From: Acidobacteriaceae bacterium
Lineage (GTDB): Bacteria > Acidobacteriota > Terriglobia > Terriglobales > Acidobacteriaceae
Direction of reading: 5' to 3'
Length of the DNA stretch: 64,000 bases
NCBI GenBank assembly: GCA_025360645.1
Contig: JANYBT010000059.1
Location: 1-64,000 of the forward strand
A program made the position numbers and the translations under genes. A model generated the notes under the pieces. That model had not been told where the DNA came from. It ran no database searches and saw only the letters and a program-made list of their open reading frames with translations. Numbering within the stretch: the first letter of the stretch is position 1; the number at the start of each line of letters is the position of its first letter. Below are positions 33,465 through 40,605 of the stretch, in pieces.

Positions 33465-35354
33465 TCATGGGTCGGGGCGCTCGCGAAAATAGGCCAGGAT
33501 AGCCTCCGCTTGCGGGCGAGTGACCACGGCGGAGAGCGCTGGGGCATCGGCATGGGCGACCCCGCGCACGCTGCCGAAGTGCTCGAGCAGGCGGCGCGTG
33601 GTGCTCTGGCCCACCCCGGGAATCTGAAGCAAGGCGGTGGCGCGGTCACGTATCTGGCGGCGCTTGCGGTGAAAGGTCACGGCGAAACGGTGAGCCTCGT
33701 CGCGAATGAGCTGGACGAGGTGCAGCACCGGCGAGTGATGATCGAGAACAACCGGATCGTCTTCCTGCCCGTACACATAGATAATTTCTTCGCGCTTGGC
33801 AATTGAAGCGAGGGGTTGGTTGATGATTTCCAGGGACTCCAGGGCCTGGGCGGCGGCGTGGAGCTGGCCGAGTCCGCCATCGATCAATACCAGGCTGGGC
33901 ATGGGCTTATCGTCATGGCGCAGCCGCTGGTAGCGCCGTGTGACCACTTCGCGCATGGAGGCGAAGTCATCCACGCCCACAACCGTTTTGATGATGAACT
34001 TGCGGTACTCCGACTTCTTCATCTGGCCGTTTTGCCATACCACCATGGAGGCGACGGTCTCAGCACCCTGAATGTGCGAGATATCGAAACACTCGATGCG
34101 TGTGGGCAGTTCGGGGAGACCCAGGGCCTCGGTGAGCGCTTCCTGGGTGAGCTGCGCGGTGGGCTTCAACACGCGGAAGCGCTGATCGTAAGATTGCTTG
34201 GCGTTGTTGCCAGCAAGGTCGATGAGCGAGCGCTTCTCGCCGCGCTGGGCAGCTTCGATGTGGACGCGGGTGGCGCGGGCCCCCGCCTGCTCGAGTTGGT
34301 CGGATAGAAGTTCTTCCAGTTCGGCGCGATCTTCAAAGTCGGCGGGGACATAAATCTGGCGGGGCACGTAGGGCTGGCCGAGGTAGAGTTGCTTGAGCAG
34401 GGCGGAGAAGAATTCGCCGGGCTCAAATGCCGGATCTGTGCCCACCGCGGGCGACGGGAACACCGGAGGAACGGGAGAGATCGAGGCTACAGCTGGCAGA
34501 TCTTCCCAGAAGAATTCGCGGCGGTCCACGAACTTTCCGGAGCGCATGTGGAACACGTTGACCGCGAGCATTTGGTTCTCGAAGTGGTAGCCGAAGACAT
34601 CCGCGTCGTCACTGTCGGCGGAAGCCATTCGCTGCTTGTCCTGCAGCATTTCCACGGTGGAGATCAGGTCGCGGTAACGGGCAGCGCGCTCATACTCCTG
34701 GGCGGCGGCGGACTGCTCCATGCGGGCGTGCAACGACTTCATCAGATCGGTCTGGCGGCCTTCCAGAAACAGCTTTACATCGCGCACGGCCTCAGCGTAG
34801 ATTTCGGGCGTGGTCAGTTCCTTCACGCAAGGGCCGAGGCAACGCTTGATGTAGAACTGCAGGCACGGGCGGGGGTGGTAGCGGGTCAAATCCACCTTGC
34901 AGGACGGCACTAAGAAGTGGCGGTGGATGAGATCGACGATGCGATAGGCCAAACTGGTGGGGAAATAAGGGCCAAAGTAAGCGCTGCCGTCTTTACGCAG
35001 GCGGCGGGTGACATAGACGCGGGGAAAGCGCTCGCCGAGAGTGAGCTTGACGTAGGGATAGGTCTTGTCATCGCGCAGGAGGATGTTGAAGCGTGGCTGC
35101 TTCTGCTTGATGAGATTGTTTTCCAGAGCCAGGGCTTCCCGGTTGTTGGCGACGACAATGTACTCGACATCGGCGGCTTCGCGCACCAGAGTGCCGGTCT
35201 TGGCGTCTGCCCAGCGGCCTTCGTGAAAGTAAGACGCCACGCGACTGCGCAGGTTCTTGGCTTTGCCGACGTAGATGACCTCGCCCTCGGCGTTTTTATA
35301 GAGATAGACCCCGGGAGAAGTGGGGAGGGAACGGATTTTCAGGGCAAGATCCAT
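33465..35354 (-). CDS. uvrC: excinuclease ABC subunit C
   Basis: A 629-residue nucleotide excision repair endonuclease that makes both incisions around a lesion bound by UvrB. The GIY-YIG domain is at residues 12-90 (SPGVYLYKNAEGEVIYVGKAKN). A UVR segment (AAAQEYERAARYRDLI) lies near residue 220. The RNase H-like domain contains ECFDISHIQG and LIDGGLGQLHAA. A helix-hairpin-helix (LQIPGVGQSTTRRLLEHFG) ends the protein. Length and domain order are normal. satD cluster B lies just after its end. Confidence 0.95.
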   Translation of the reverse strand: MDLALKIRSLPTSPGVYLYKNAEGEVIYVGKAKNLRSRVASYFHEGRWADAKTGTLVREAADVEYIVVANNREALALENNLIKQKQPRFNILLRDDKTYPYVKLTLGERFPRVYVTRRLRKDGSAYFGPYFPTSLAYRIVDLIHRHFLVPSCKVDLTRYHPRPCLQFYIKRCLGPCVKELTTPEIYAEAVRDVKLFLEGRQTDLMKSLHARMEQSAAAQEYERAARYRDLISTVEMLQDKQRMASADSDDADVFGYHFENQMLAVNVFHMRSGKFVDRREFFWEDLPAVASISPVPPVFPSPAVGTDPAFEPGEFFSALLKQLYLGQPYVPRQIYVPADFEDRAELEELLSDQLEQAGARATRVHIEAAQRGEKRSLIDLAGNNAKQSYDQRFRVLKPTAQLTQEALTEALGLPELPTRIECFDISHIQGAETVASMVVWQNGQMKKSEYRKFIIKTVVGVDDFASMREVVTRRYQRLRHDDKPMPSLVLIDGGLGQLHAAAQALESLEIINQPLASIAKREEIIYVYGQEDDPVVLDHHSPVLHLVQLIRDEAHRFAVTFHRKRRQIRDRATALLQIPGVGQSTTRRLLEHFGSVRGVAHADAPALSAVVTRPQAEAILAYFRERPDP

Positions 35355-35631
35355 CGCGGACGCTTTCCTTTTAGATGCGAACGAGACGCAGCAGTTTCGA
35401 GTTCAGGAACTGGGGGAGACACAAAACGTCAGCTGGCAAGGACAATTTTTGTCAGTACGACGGAAAGTGGCAAGAGCGCAGGCGAAGCCGGGGGGATTGG
35501 ACATTGAAAATAAAGGGCGGGGAGGGCGAGGGAGCGAACCACTTTGGTAACTCGGGCTTGGAGTGGCAAGTGCATGTATCCCGGTGGACGTTGGTTCGAC
35601 CAACGGAAAATCTGGGAAACGAGGAATGCAC
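35355..35631. other. divergent region between uvrC and the first pilin gene
   Basis: No gene is supported. The notable feature is a perfect hairpin CGTTGGT-TCG-ACCAACG at 35589-35605, 15 nt before the GAGG ribosome binding site of the pilin gene. It could affect translation or mark a protein site. Confidence 0.5.
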
Positions 35632-36153
35632 ATGCGCAAACAAAAAGGCTTTTCGCTGATCGAACTACTGATTGTTGTGGCTATCATTCTGATCATTGCG
35701 GCGATCGCTATCCCCAACCTGCTGCGCGCACGGATGGCGGCGAACGAAGCATCGGCGGTGGGATCGATCCGCACCGTTAACACGGCAGAGGTGACCTACA
35801 CGTCGACCTATCCGACGGTAGGCTACGCGGGGACGTTGCTTGCCCTGGGCGGGGCCCTGGGAACCACGTGTACGCCGAGCACGGCGACTGCCTGCCTGCT
35901 GGATGGAGTATTAGCCAATAACGGAAGTCCGGCGGGTTCCGGAAAGAGTGGGTACAACTTTGCGATTACCCCGGGAGCCACCGCAGGGGGAGTGGTCATT
36001 CAGTACAGCGCATCCGGGGTTCCGATTACGGTGAACCAGACGGGCATTCGGGCTTTTTGCTCGACCGAGGATGCGGTGCTGAGGGTGGATCCGGCGGGAG
36101 TGGCGTCCAGTGCCCACGATACCTGCCTGGCGTTTGACCCGCTCAATAACTAG
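35632..36153 (+). CDS. type IV pilin-like protein (1 of 2)
   Basis: A 173-residue prepilin. A short positively charged leader (MRKQKG) is followed by the class III signal FSLIELLIVVAIILIIAAIA, with Gly at -1, Phe at +1 and Glu at +5. The head has two likely disulfide cysteine pairs (TTCTPSTATAC; FCSTEDAV...HDTC). ATG 35632 has GAGG 7 nt upstream; ATG 35626 would add two residues. A near relative lies immediately downstream. No assembly ATPase, prepilin peptidase or secretin gene is in the window, so whether it is a major pilin, minor pilin or pseudopilin is open. Confidence 0.88.
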   Translation: MRKQKGFSLIELLIVVAIILIIAAIAIPNLLRARMAANEASAVGSIRTVNTAEVTYTSTYPTVGYAGTLLALGGALGTTCTPSTATACLLDGVLANNGSPAGSGKSGYNFAITPGATAGGVVIQYSASGVPITVNQTGIRAFCSTEDAVLRVDPAGVASSAHDTCLAFDPLNN

Positions 36154-36309
36154 ATGGTTCGAAACCCTGGAGAAATGAGGGGCGGCGGCGCAAGCTGCCG
36201 CTCCTTGGTGCGTTCCTGGTTTAGACTAGAGATGGTTCGAGAGGTGCCGCAGGGGCGAAAGCCGTGCCCTTCCGGGGCGTTACGGACAAACTAGATTTTT
36301 GGGGGATCC
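36154..36309. other. inter-pilin spacer with repeated GGTTCGA motifs
   Basis: Two copies of CTAGA(GA)TGGTTCGA occur, at about 36151-36163 and 36226-36240, with GC-rich hairpin sequences after each (GCGGC...GCCGC and GGGGCG...). It resembles a dispersed intergenic element. There is no clear terminator T tract. Confidence 0.35.
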
Positions 36310-36834
36310 ATGCGCAAACGAGACCGAGGATTTTCGCTGATTGAGCTGTTGATTGTGGTCGCGATTATTTTGATCATCGTGACCATCGCCATCCCCAACT
36401 TCACCGGGACCAAGATTTCCGCCAACGAAGCGGCTGCGCAAGGAACGCTTCGAGCCATTAACACCGCGGAGGTGACCTACAACTCGACGTACTCCTCGGT
36501 GGGTTATGCCGGGACGCTGGTGGCACTGGGCCAACCGCTGAGTGCGGCGTGTGTGGCCAGTCCAACGAGCGCGTGCCTGATTGACGGGGTGTTGGCGAAC
36601 AACGGCAACCCGCCGGGATCGGGAAAGAGCGGCTATTTGTACTCGATTACGCCTGGGGCAGCGGTGGGCGGGGTGCTGGTGCAGTACACGGCGCTGGCGG
36701 TTCCGGTGAAGAAAGGGCAGACCGGCAACAAGGCATTCTGCGCGACGGAGGACGGAATAACGCGCGTCGATCCGGCCGGAGTGGCGAGCAATGCCCACGA
36801 CTCCTGCGTATCGTTCAATCCGGCGAGCCAGTAG
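36310..36834 (+). CDS. type IV pilin-like protein (2 of 2)
   Basis: A 174-residue prepilin, clearly a tandem duplicate of the previous gene. Leader MRKRDRG, then FSLIELLIVVAIILIIVTIA with Glu at +5. Shared blocks include NTAEVTY, VGYAGTL, DGVLANNG, GSGKSGY and RVDPAGVAS. The four head cysteines are conserved. The preceding GGGGGATCC gives a usable ribosome binding site. Conservation of core and framework with divergent surface residues suggests subunits of one filament or alternating pilins (inference). Confidence 0.88.
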   Translation: MRKRDRGFSLIELLIVVAIILIIVTIAIPNFTGTKISANEAAAQGTLRAINTAEVTYNSTYSSVGYAGTLVALGQPLSAACVASPTSACLIDGVLANNGNPPGSGKSGYLYSITPGAAVGGVLVQYTALAVPVKKGQTGNKAFCATEDGITRVDPAGVASNAHDSCVSFNPASQ

Positions 36835-36956
36835 AGGGCAGAGACGATCGGTGATTTGTCATTGTCGGCGGGACTGATCTTCAGGCATTACGAAAGGCGC
36901 TGGGGCTGGAGTGCGGCCTTGGAGTTGCTGGATCGATTGCGGTGTCATTCCGCCTC

Positions 36957-37892
36957 ATGCCCGTCATCGAGATACTCGGATTAGAAAAGACTTATGCCAC
37001 AGGCCTGTTCCGGAAGCAGCGCAAGCATGCTTTGCACGCCTTCACCCTGGAGGTTTACGAAGGGGAAGTATTTGGCTTTCTAGGCCCGAACGGCGCAGGC
37101 AAGACGACGACGATCAAGCTGCTGATGGGGCTGGTGTTTCCCAGCGCCGGTTCGGCGCGCATTCTGGGCTTGAGTATTGGCGACCCGCGAGTGCATGCGT
37201 ACCTGGGCTTCCTTCCTGAACAACCTTACTTCTATGACCACCTGACTGCCCGCGAGCTGTTGGAGTACTACGCTCAGCTTTCCGGGATGGAGGCGAAGGG
37301 GAGAGCGCGACGCATTTGCGAAGTGCTGCAACGAGTTGGGCTGGACGGCTCCGCCGAGACAGCCCTGCGCAAGTTTTCCAAGGGGATGTTGCAGCGAGTG
37401 GGCCTGGCGCAAGCTATTTTGCATAATCCTCGGGTGTTATTTCTGGACGAGCCGATGTCCGGGTTGGATCCGCTGGGGCGCCGCGAGCTTCGGTTGCTAA
37501 TCGAGGAACTCAAGGCGGAGGGCAAGACGGTGTTCTTTTCCACCCACCTTCTGGCGGATGCGGAAGCGTTGTGCGACCGCGTGGCGGTGCTGCACGCAGG
37601 CCGGCTGCGGGGAGTGGGCGCAGTGTGCGATCTCATCGGGGATGCGGGGCGAGTGGAGTTGGTGTGGCGGGGCAGAAACCCGGTGGCCATGAGGCCCTTG
37701 CTACTAGAAACCCATATTTCAGGAGAGTTGGTGCGAGGGGTGGTGCCGGAGGCGGCGCAGGAGGAAGCGATGAAAATACTGCGGTGCGCCAGCCTGCCAT
37801 TGGTATCGCTGACACCGGTGCGAACCTCGCTGGAAGAATACTATCTGCGGCAAACGCAGTCTGAAGCGCCACCGCAGGAGGTGCGGGCGTGA
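36957..37892 (+). CDS. ABC transporter ATP-binding protein
   Basis: A 311-residue ABC ATPase of the type paired with ABC-2 permeases. Walker A is GPNGAGKTTT, Walker B VLFLDEPMSGLDP, and the H-loop is FFSTHLLADAE. The signature motif is degenerate, FSKGMLQRVGLAQA instead of LSGGQ, as in several ABC-2 ATPases. ATG 36957 is chosen; GTG 36942 is possible. Its stop overlaps the permease start (GTGA). Substrate is unknown; with the TPR gene they form a three-gene overlapping operon. Confidence 0.9.
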   Translation: MPVIEILGLEKTYATGLFRKQRKHALHAFTLEVYEGEVFGFLGPNGAGKTTTIKLLMGLVFPSAGSARILGLSIGDPRVHAYLGFLPEQPYFYDHLTARELLEYYAQLSGMEAKGRARRICEVLQRVGLDGSAETALRKFSKGMLQRVGLAQAILHNPRVLFLDEPMSGLDPLGRRELRLLIEELKAEGKTVFFSTHLLADAEALCDRVAVLHAGRLRGVGAVCDLIGDAGRVELVWRGRNPVAMRPLLLETHISGELVRGVVPEAAQEEAMKILRCASLPLVSLTPVRTSLEEYYLRQTQSEAPPQEVRA

Positions 37893-38659
37893 CGGTACTG
37901 ACAATTGCACGGAGCACGTTCCGCGAAGCCGCGCGCGACCGGGTGCTCTACAGCCCGGCCGTGTTTGCCGTGTTGATGACGGGAGCGGCGATTCTAGTGG
38001 GGCAGGTGTCAATCGGGATTGAGCGGCAGGTGGTGATCAACTTGGGGCTGGCGGCAGTGACATTCTTCGGAGTGATCGTCGCCATCCTGGTGGGGACCGG
38101 GCTGGTGGCAAAGGAGATCCAAAAACGGACGCTGTACACGGTACTCTCGCGTCCGGTGGAGCGGTGGCAGTTTGTAGCAGGCAAGTTTGTGGGGCTGGCG
38201 GGAACGCTGGCGATCAATGGGGGCTTGATGGGGCTGGGGCTGCTTGCGGCCTTGCGCTATGTTTCGCCGGGATTTTCGGGCGCCGACGCATGGGTGCTGG
38301 TAGCGGTGTACTTCATCCTGTTGCAACTGCTGATGGTGTGCGGGCTGGCGCTGCTGTTCTCAACCTTTTCTTCTCCACTTCTGGCAGGAGTGTTCAGCTT
38401 TGCGCTGTTCGTACTGGGAAACTTTGCGCAGGAACTGAGAGACGTGGCGCAAAGTGGGGCGGGGTGGGTACATCGTCTGATGGTGGGAGCGACATACCTG
38501 ATGCCAAATTTCTCGGCCTTCAACGTGGCAGCAGGAGTGGCCCATGGGGAGAGCATCGCTTCCCTGCTGATTTTGCACAACTCGATTTATGCGGTGACCT
38601 ATACGGGGATGGTGCTGTGCGCGGCGGTATTGGCATTTGAGTGGCGGGAGTTGCAATGA
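37889..38659 (+). CDS. ABC-2 type transporter permease
   Basis: A 256-residue membrane protein with six hydrophobic segments, typical of ABC-2 permeases. The first helix follows a short cytoplasmic start (TIARSTFREAARDRVLYS). The conserved GLVAKEIQKRTLYTVLSRPVE segment lies between helices 2 and 3. It works with the ATPase encoded just upstream, presumably as a homodimeric exporter. The GTG start overlaps the ATPase stop, and the end overlaps the next gene (ATGA), so expression is tightly coupled. Confidence 0.88.
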   Translation: MTVLTIARSTFREAARDRVLYSPAVFAVLMTGAAILVGQVSIGIERQVVINLGLAAVTFFGVIVAILVGTGLVAKEIQKRTLYTVLSRPVERWQFVAGKFVGLAGTLAINGGLMGLGLLAALRYVSPGFSGADAWVLVAVYFILLQLLMVCGLALLFSTFSSPLLAGVFSFALFVLGNFAQELRDVAQSGAGWVHRLMVGATYLMPNFSAFNVAAGVAHGESIASLLILHNSIYAVTYTGMVLCAAVLAFEWRELQ

Positions 38660-39318
38660 GGCGGGGGAGCGTGGGGGCGGGGCTGCTGCTGGCGGCTTGC
38701 CTGGCGTTGTCGGTGGCGCTGGTGCGGCGCACGGATGAACAACGAGCCGCGACGGCGCGAGACGAAGTGCTTTACTTGCATTCGCCGGCTCTGCTGAGGC
38801 GGCTCAGCCTGGGACACGAGGGCTTGGTGGCCGATCTTTACTGGACGCGGGCGGTGCAGTATTTCGGGATGAGGCATCATGCCCGAAAGGGGACGTTTCC
38901 GCTGCTCGATCCGTTGCTGGAAATCGCTACTGCGCTTGATCCGAAGCTGACAGTGGCCTACCAGTTCGGGGCGAGCTTCCTCTCGCCTCCGCCGCCAGAT
39001 GGGGCGGGACAGCCGGAGAAAGCGATCGAATTAGTGGAGTTTGGTATCCGGCACAATCCGGAAAAATGGCGGCTGTTCTACAACCTCGGGTTCATCTACT
39101 ACCTGGAAATGAAAGACTATGCGCGCGCGTCGGAAGCGTTCGGACGCGGGGCGAAAGTTCCCGGCGCGCATCCGTTCTTGCGAGTGCTGGCGGCGCAGAC
39201 GGCGGAACATGCGGGCGAGGTAGAAACGGCCCGCCTGTTGTGGGAAACGACGCTGGAGAGCAGCACAGATCCTCTGGTGCGGGAAAACGCGAGGACGCAT
39301 CTGCGCGGGCTGCAGTGA
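38656..39318 (+). CDS. TPR-like exported or anchored protein in the ABC operon
   Basis: A 220-residue protein with an N-terminal hydrophobic segment (GAGLLLAACLALSVALV) that could be a signal or an anchor, then TPR-like helices. YDxxLxxDP-style elements are visible as IATALDPKLTVAY and LGFIYYLEMKDYARASEAF. The conserved GLVADLYWTRAVQYFG motif occurs in proteins next to such ABC-2 systems in Acidobacteria and Deltaproteobacteria, as I recall. It may scaffold the exporter or its cargo. Confidence 0.72.
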   Translation: MRRGSVGAGLLLAACLALSVALVRRTDEQRAATARDEVLYLHSPALLRRLSLGHEGLVADLYWTRAVQYFGMRHHARKGTFPLLDPLLEIATALDPKLTVAYQFGASFLSPPPPDGAGQPEKAIELVEFGIRHNPEKWRLFYNLGFIYYLEMKDYARASEAFGRGAKVPGAHPFLRVLAAQTAEHAGEVETARLLWETTLESSTDPLVRENARTHLRGLQ

Positions 39319-39452
39319 CGGTGAGCCGGGGGAGATTCGATCGAGGAGTGACTTTTCGCGGACTGAGAGGAGGGCGCCAGGAAAGAGGAGGAATTCCCGG
39401 CGCGCGCAACTTTCCCCGGTTTCGGGACTCTAAAGCGGAAGAAGTCCAAAGA

Positions 39453-40160
39453 ATGAAAGGCAATTCCTTCATGTCGCGATTTTTGGTTTGGAATGCGATT
39501 ACTGGTTTGGTCGTGATGGCGATGCTCGCCGCCTGCAATGCGGGCACCCCGGCTTCGGTGCGAGCACAGTCTTCGCCGGTACCGGGTCCGGCAGTGGACG
39601 CGGCGCTGGCGAGAACCAAAGGTGAGCAGAGCATGGTTGTGGCCGGAGGGTGTTTCTGGGGGATTCAAGGAGTGTTCGCGAGGGTCAAGGGCGTAAACAA
39701 CGCGACCTCTGGATACTCTGGCGGCGAGGCCAACACTGCCGAGTATGAGGTGGTGAGCACGGGCACGACTGGGCATGCGGAGTCCGTCAGTGTAACCTAC
39801 GATCCGTCGCAGATTACATATGGCGAGTTGTTGCGGGTGTTCTTCTCAGTGGCGCTGGATCCAACCGAGTTGAACCGGCAGGGCCCGGACGAGGGCACCC
39901 AGTACCGCTCCGCGATTTTCTATAACAACGATGAACAGAAGCGCATTGCGGAAGCCTACATTGCGCAGCTTGACCGGGCCAAGGTGTTTCCCGGCAAAAT
40001 CGTGACCCAGGTGGCGCCGTTGAAGGCGTTCTATGCCGCCGAGGGGTATCACCAGGACTACTTCACGCGGCACCCGAACAGCCCTTACATCATCTACAAC
40101 GATGCGCCCAAAGTGACGCGCTTGAAAGAGAAGTTCCCGGGGCTGTACACCGGAAAGTAG
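39453..40160 (+). CDS. msrA: lipoprotein peptide methionine sulfoxide reductase A
   Basis: A 235-residue MsrA with a lipoprotein-type N-terminus: hydrophobic segment then lipobox LAAC. It probably repairs oxidised envelope proteins. The catalytic motif GGCFWGIQGVF is intact, with SGYSGGEANTAEYEVVSTG and GTQYRSAIF downstream. A TAEYEVV context replaces the more usual NPTYxxV. ATG 39471 is an alternative start. It lies alone after the ABC operon, with 134 nt between. Confidence 0.9.
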   Translation: MKGNSFMSRFLVWNAITGLVVMAMLAACNAGTPASVRAQSSPVPGPAVDAALARTKGEQSMVVAGGCFWGIQGVFARVKGVNNATSGYSGGEANTAEYEVVSTGTTGHAESVSVTYDPSQITYGELLRVFFSVALDPTELNRQGPDEGTQYRSAIFYNNDEQKRIAEAYIAQLDRAKVFPGKIVTQVAPLKAFYAAEGYHQDYFTRHPNSPYIIYNDAPKVTRLKEKFPGLYTGK

Positions 40161-40605
40161 AAGCGGCTTCCTTCCTCCTTCGGTCGCGCCTTGCGCACCC
40201 AGGACGCGCGGGTCCGGGGAAAAAGTGGGTTCTCCGCTTCGCTCAAAACGACATTGCCGTTTTTGTCACAGCAGTCCTCAATGGCAGGGGAAAACCTATC
40301 TTTACGGATAGCTCCCTATCTTTCTGGTTAGGACTGGGCCGAATGTGATTCCTCAGCAACCTCCATCCTCACCGCGTAACTTTTGTATTTCCTGCCAATT
40401 TCTAGCGATTTCTGGGTTGTTTTGCGCCGAAGACGCGGGAGCTGTCCCCGCTGCGGGCACTTCCCCGGGTTTGGCGCTCGGAGTGCAATACCCCCGGTGG
40501 CACCTAGTCGTACTTCCCCGTAACGATTGACCTGCCCGCAGTCGCTCATCCAGCCTTTCTGGCCTAGGATTGCCGTGGCGACCGCTCTCGAACCGAGGAG
40601 GTTCC
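40161..40605. other. long leader of the duplicated-domain protein gene
   Basis: No coding region is supported. It holds a degenerate copy of the 1-305 repeat (about 40230-40251), the 20-bp-phased direct repeats at 40295-40331, and foldable GC-rich sequence: GCGGG/CCCGC at 40435-40451 inside GCGCC/GGCGC (40424-40428 / 40473-40477). Confidence 0.55.
40295..40331. promoter_or_regulatory. two direct repeats CCTATCTTTNNGGNTAG, 20 bp apart
   Basis: CCTATCTTTACGGATAG (40295-40311) and CCTATCTTTCTGGTTAG (40315-40331). The first is itself dyadic (CTATC-N6-GATAG). A 20-bp offset puts both on one face of the helix, as for tandem activator sites. Confidence 0.5.

Noticed and set aside
36154-36175. tRNA T-arm-like GGTTCGAAACC
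   Set aside because: No acceptor, D or anticodon arm can be placed around it; it is a short motif repeated before the second pilin gene.
36226-36309. Cyclic di-GMP riboswitch before the second pilin
   Set aside because: GC-rich hairpins are present, but the conserved GEMM core sequences are not found.
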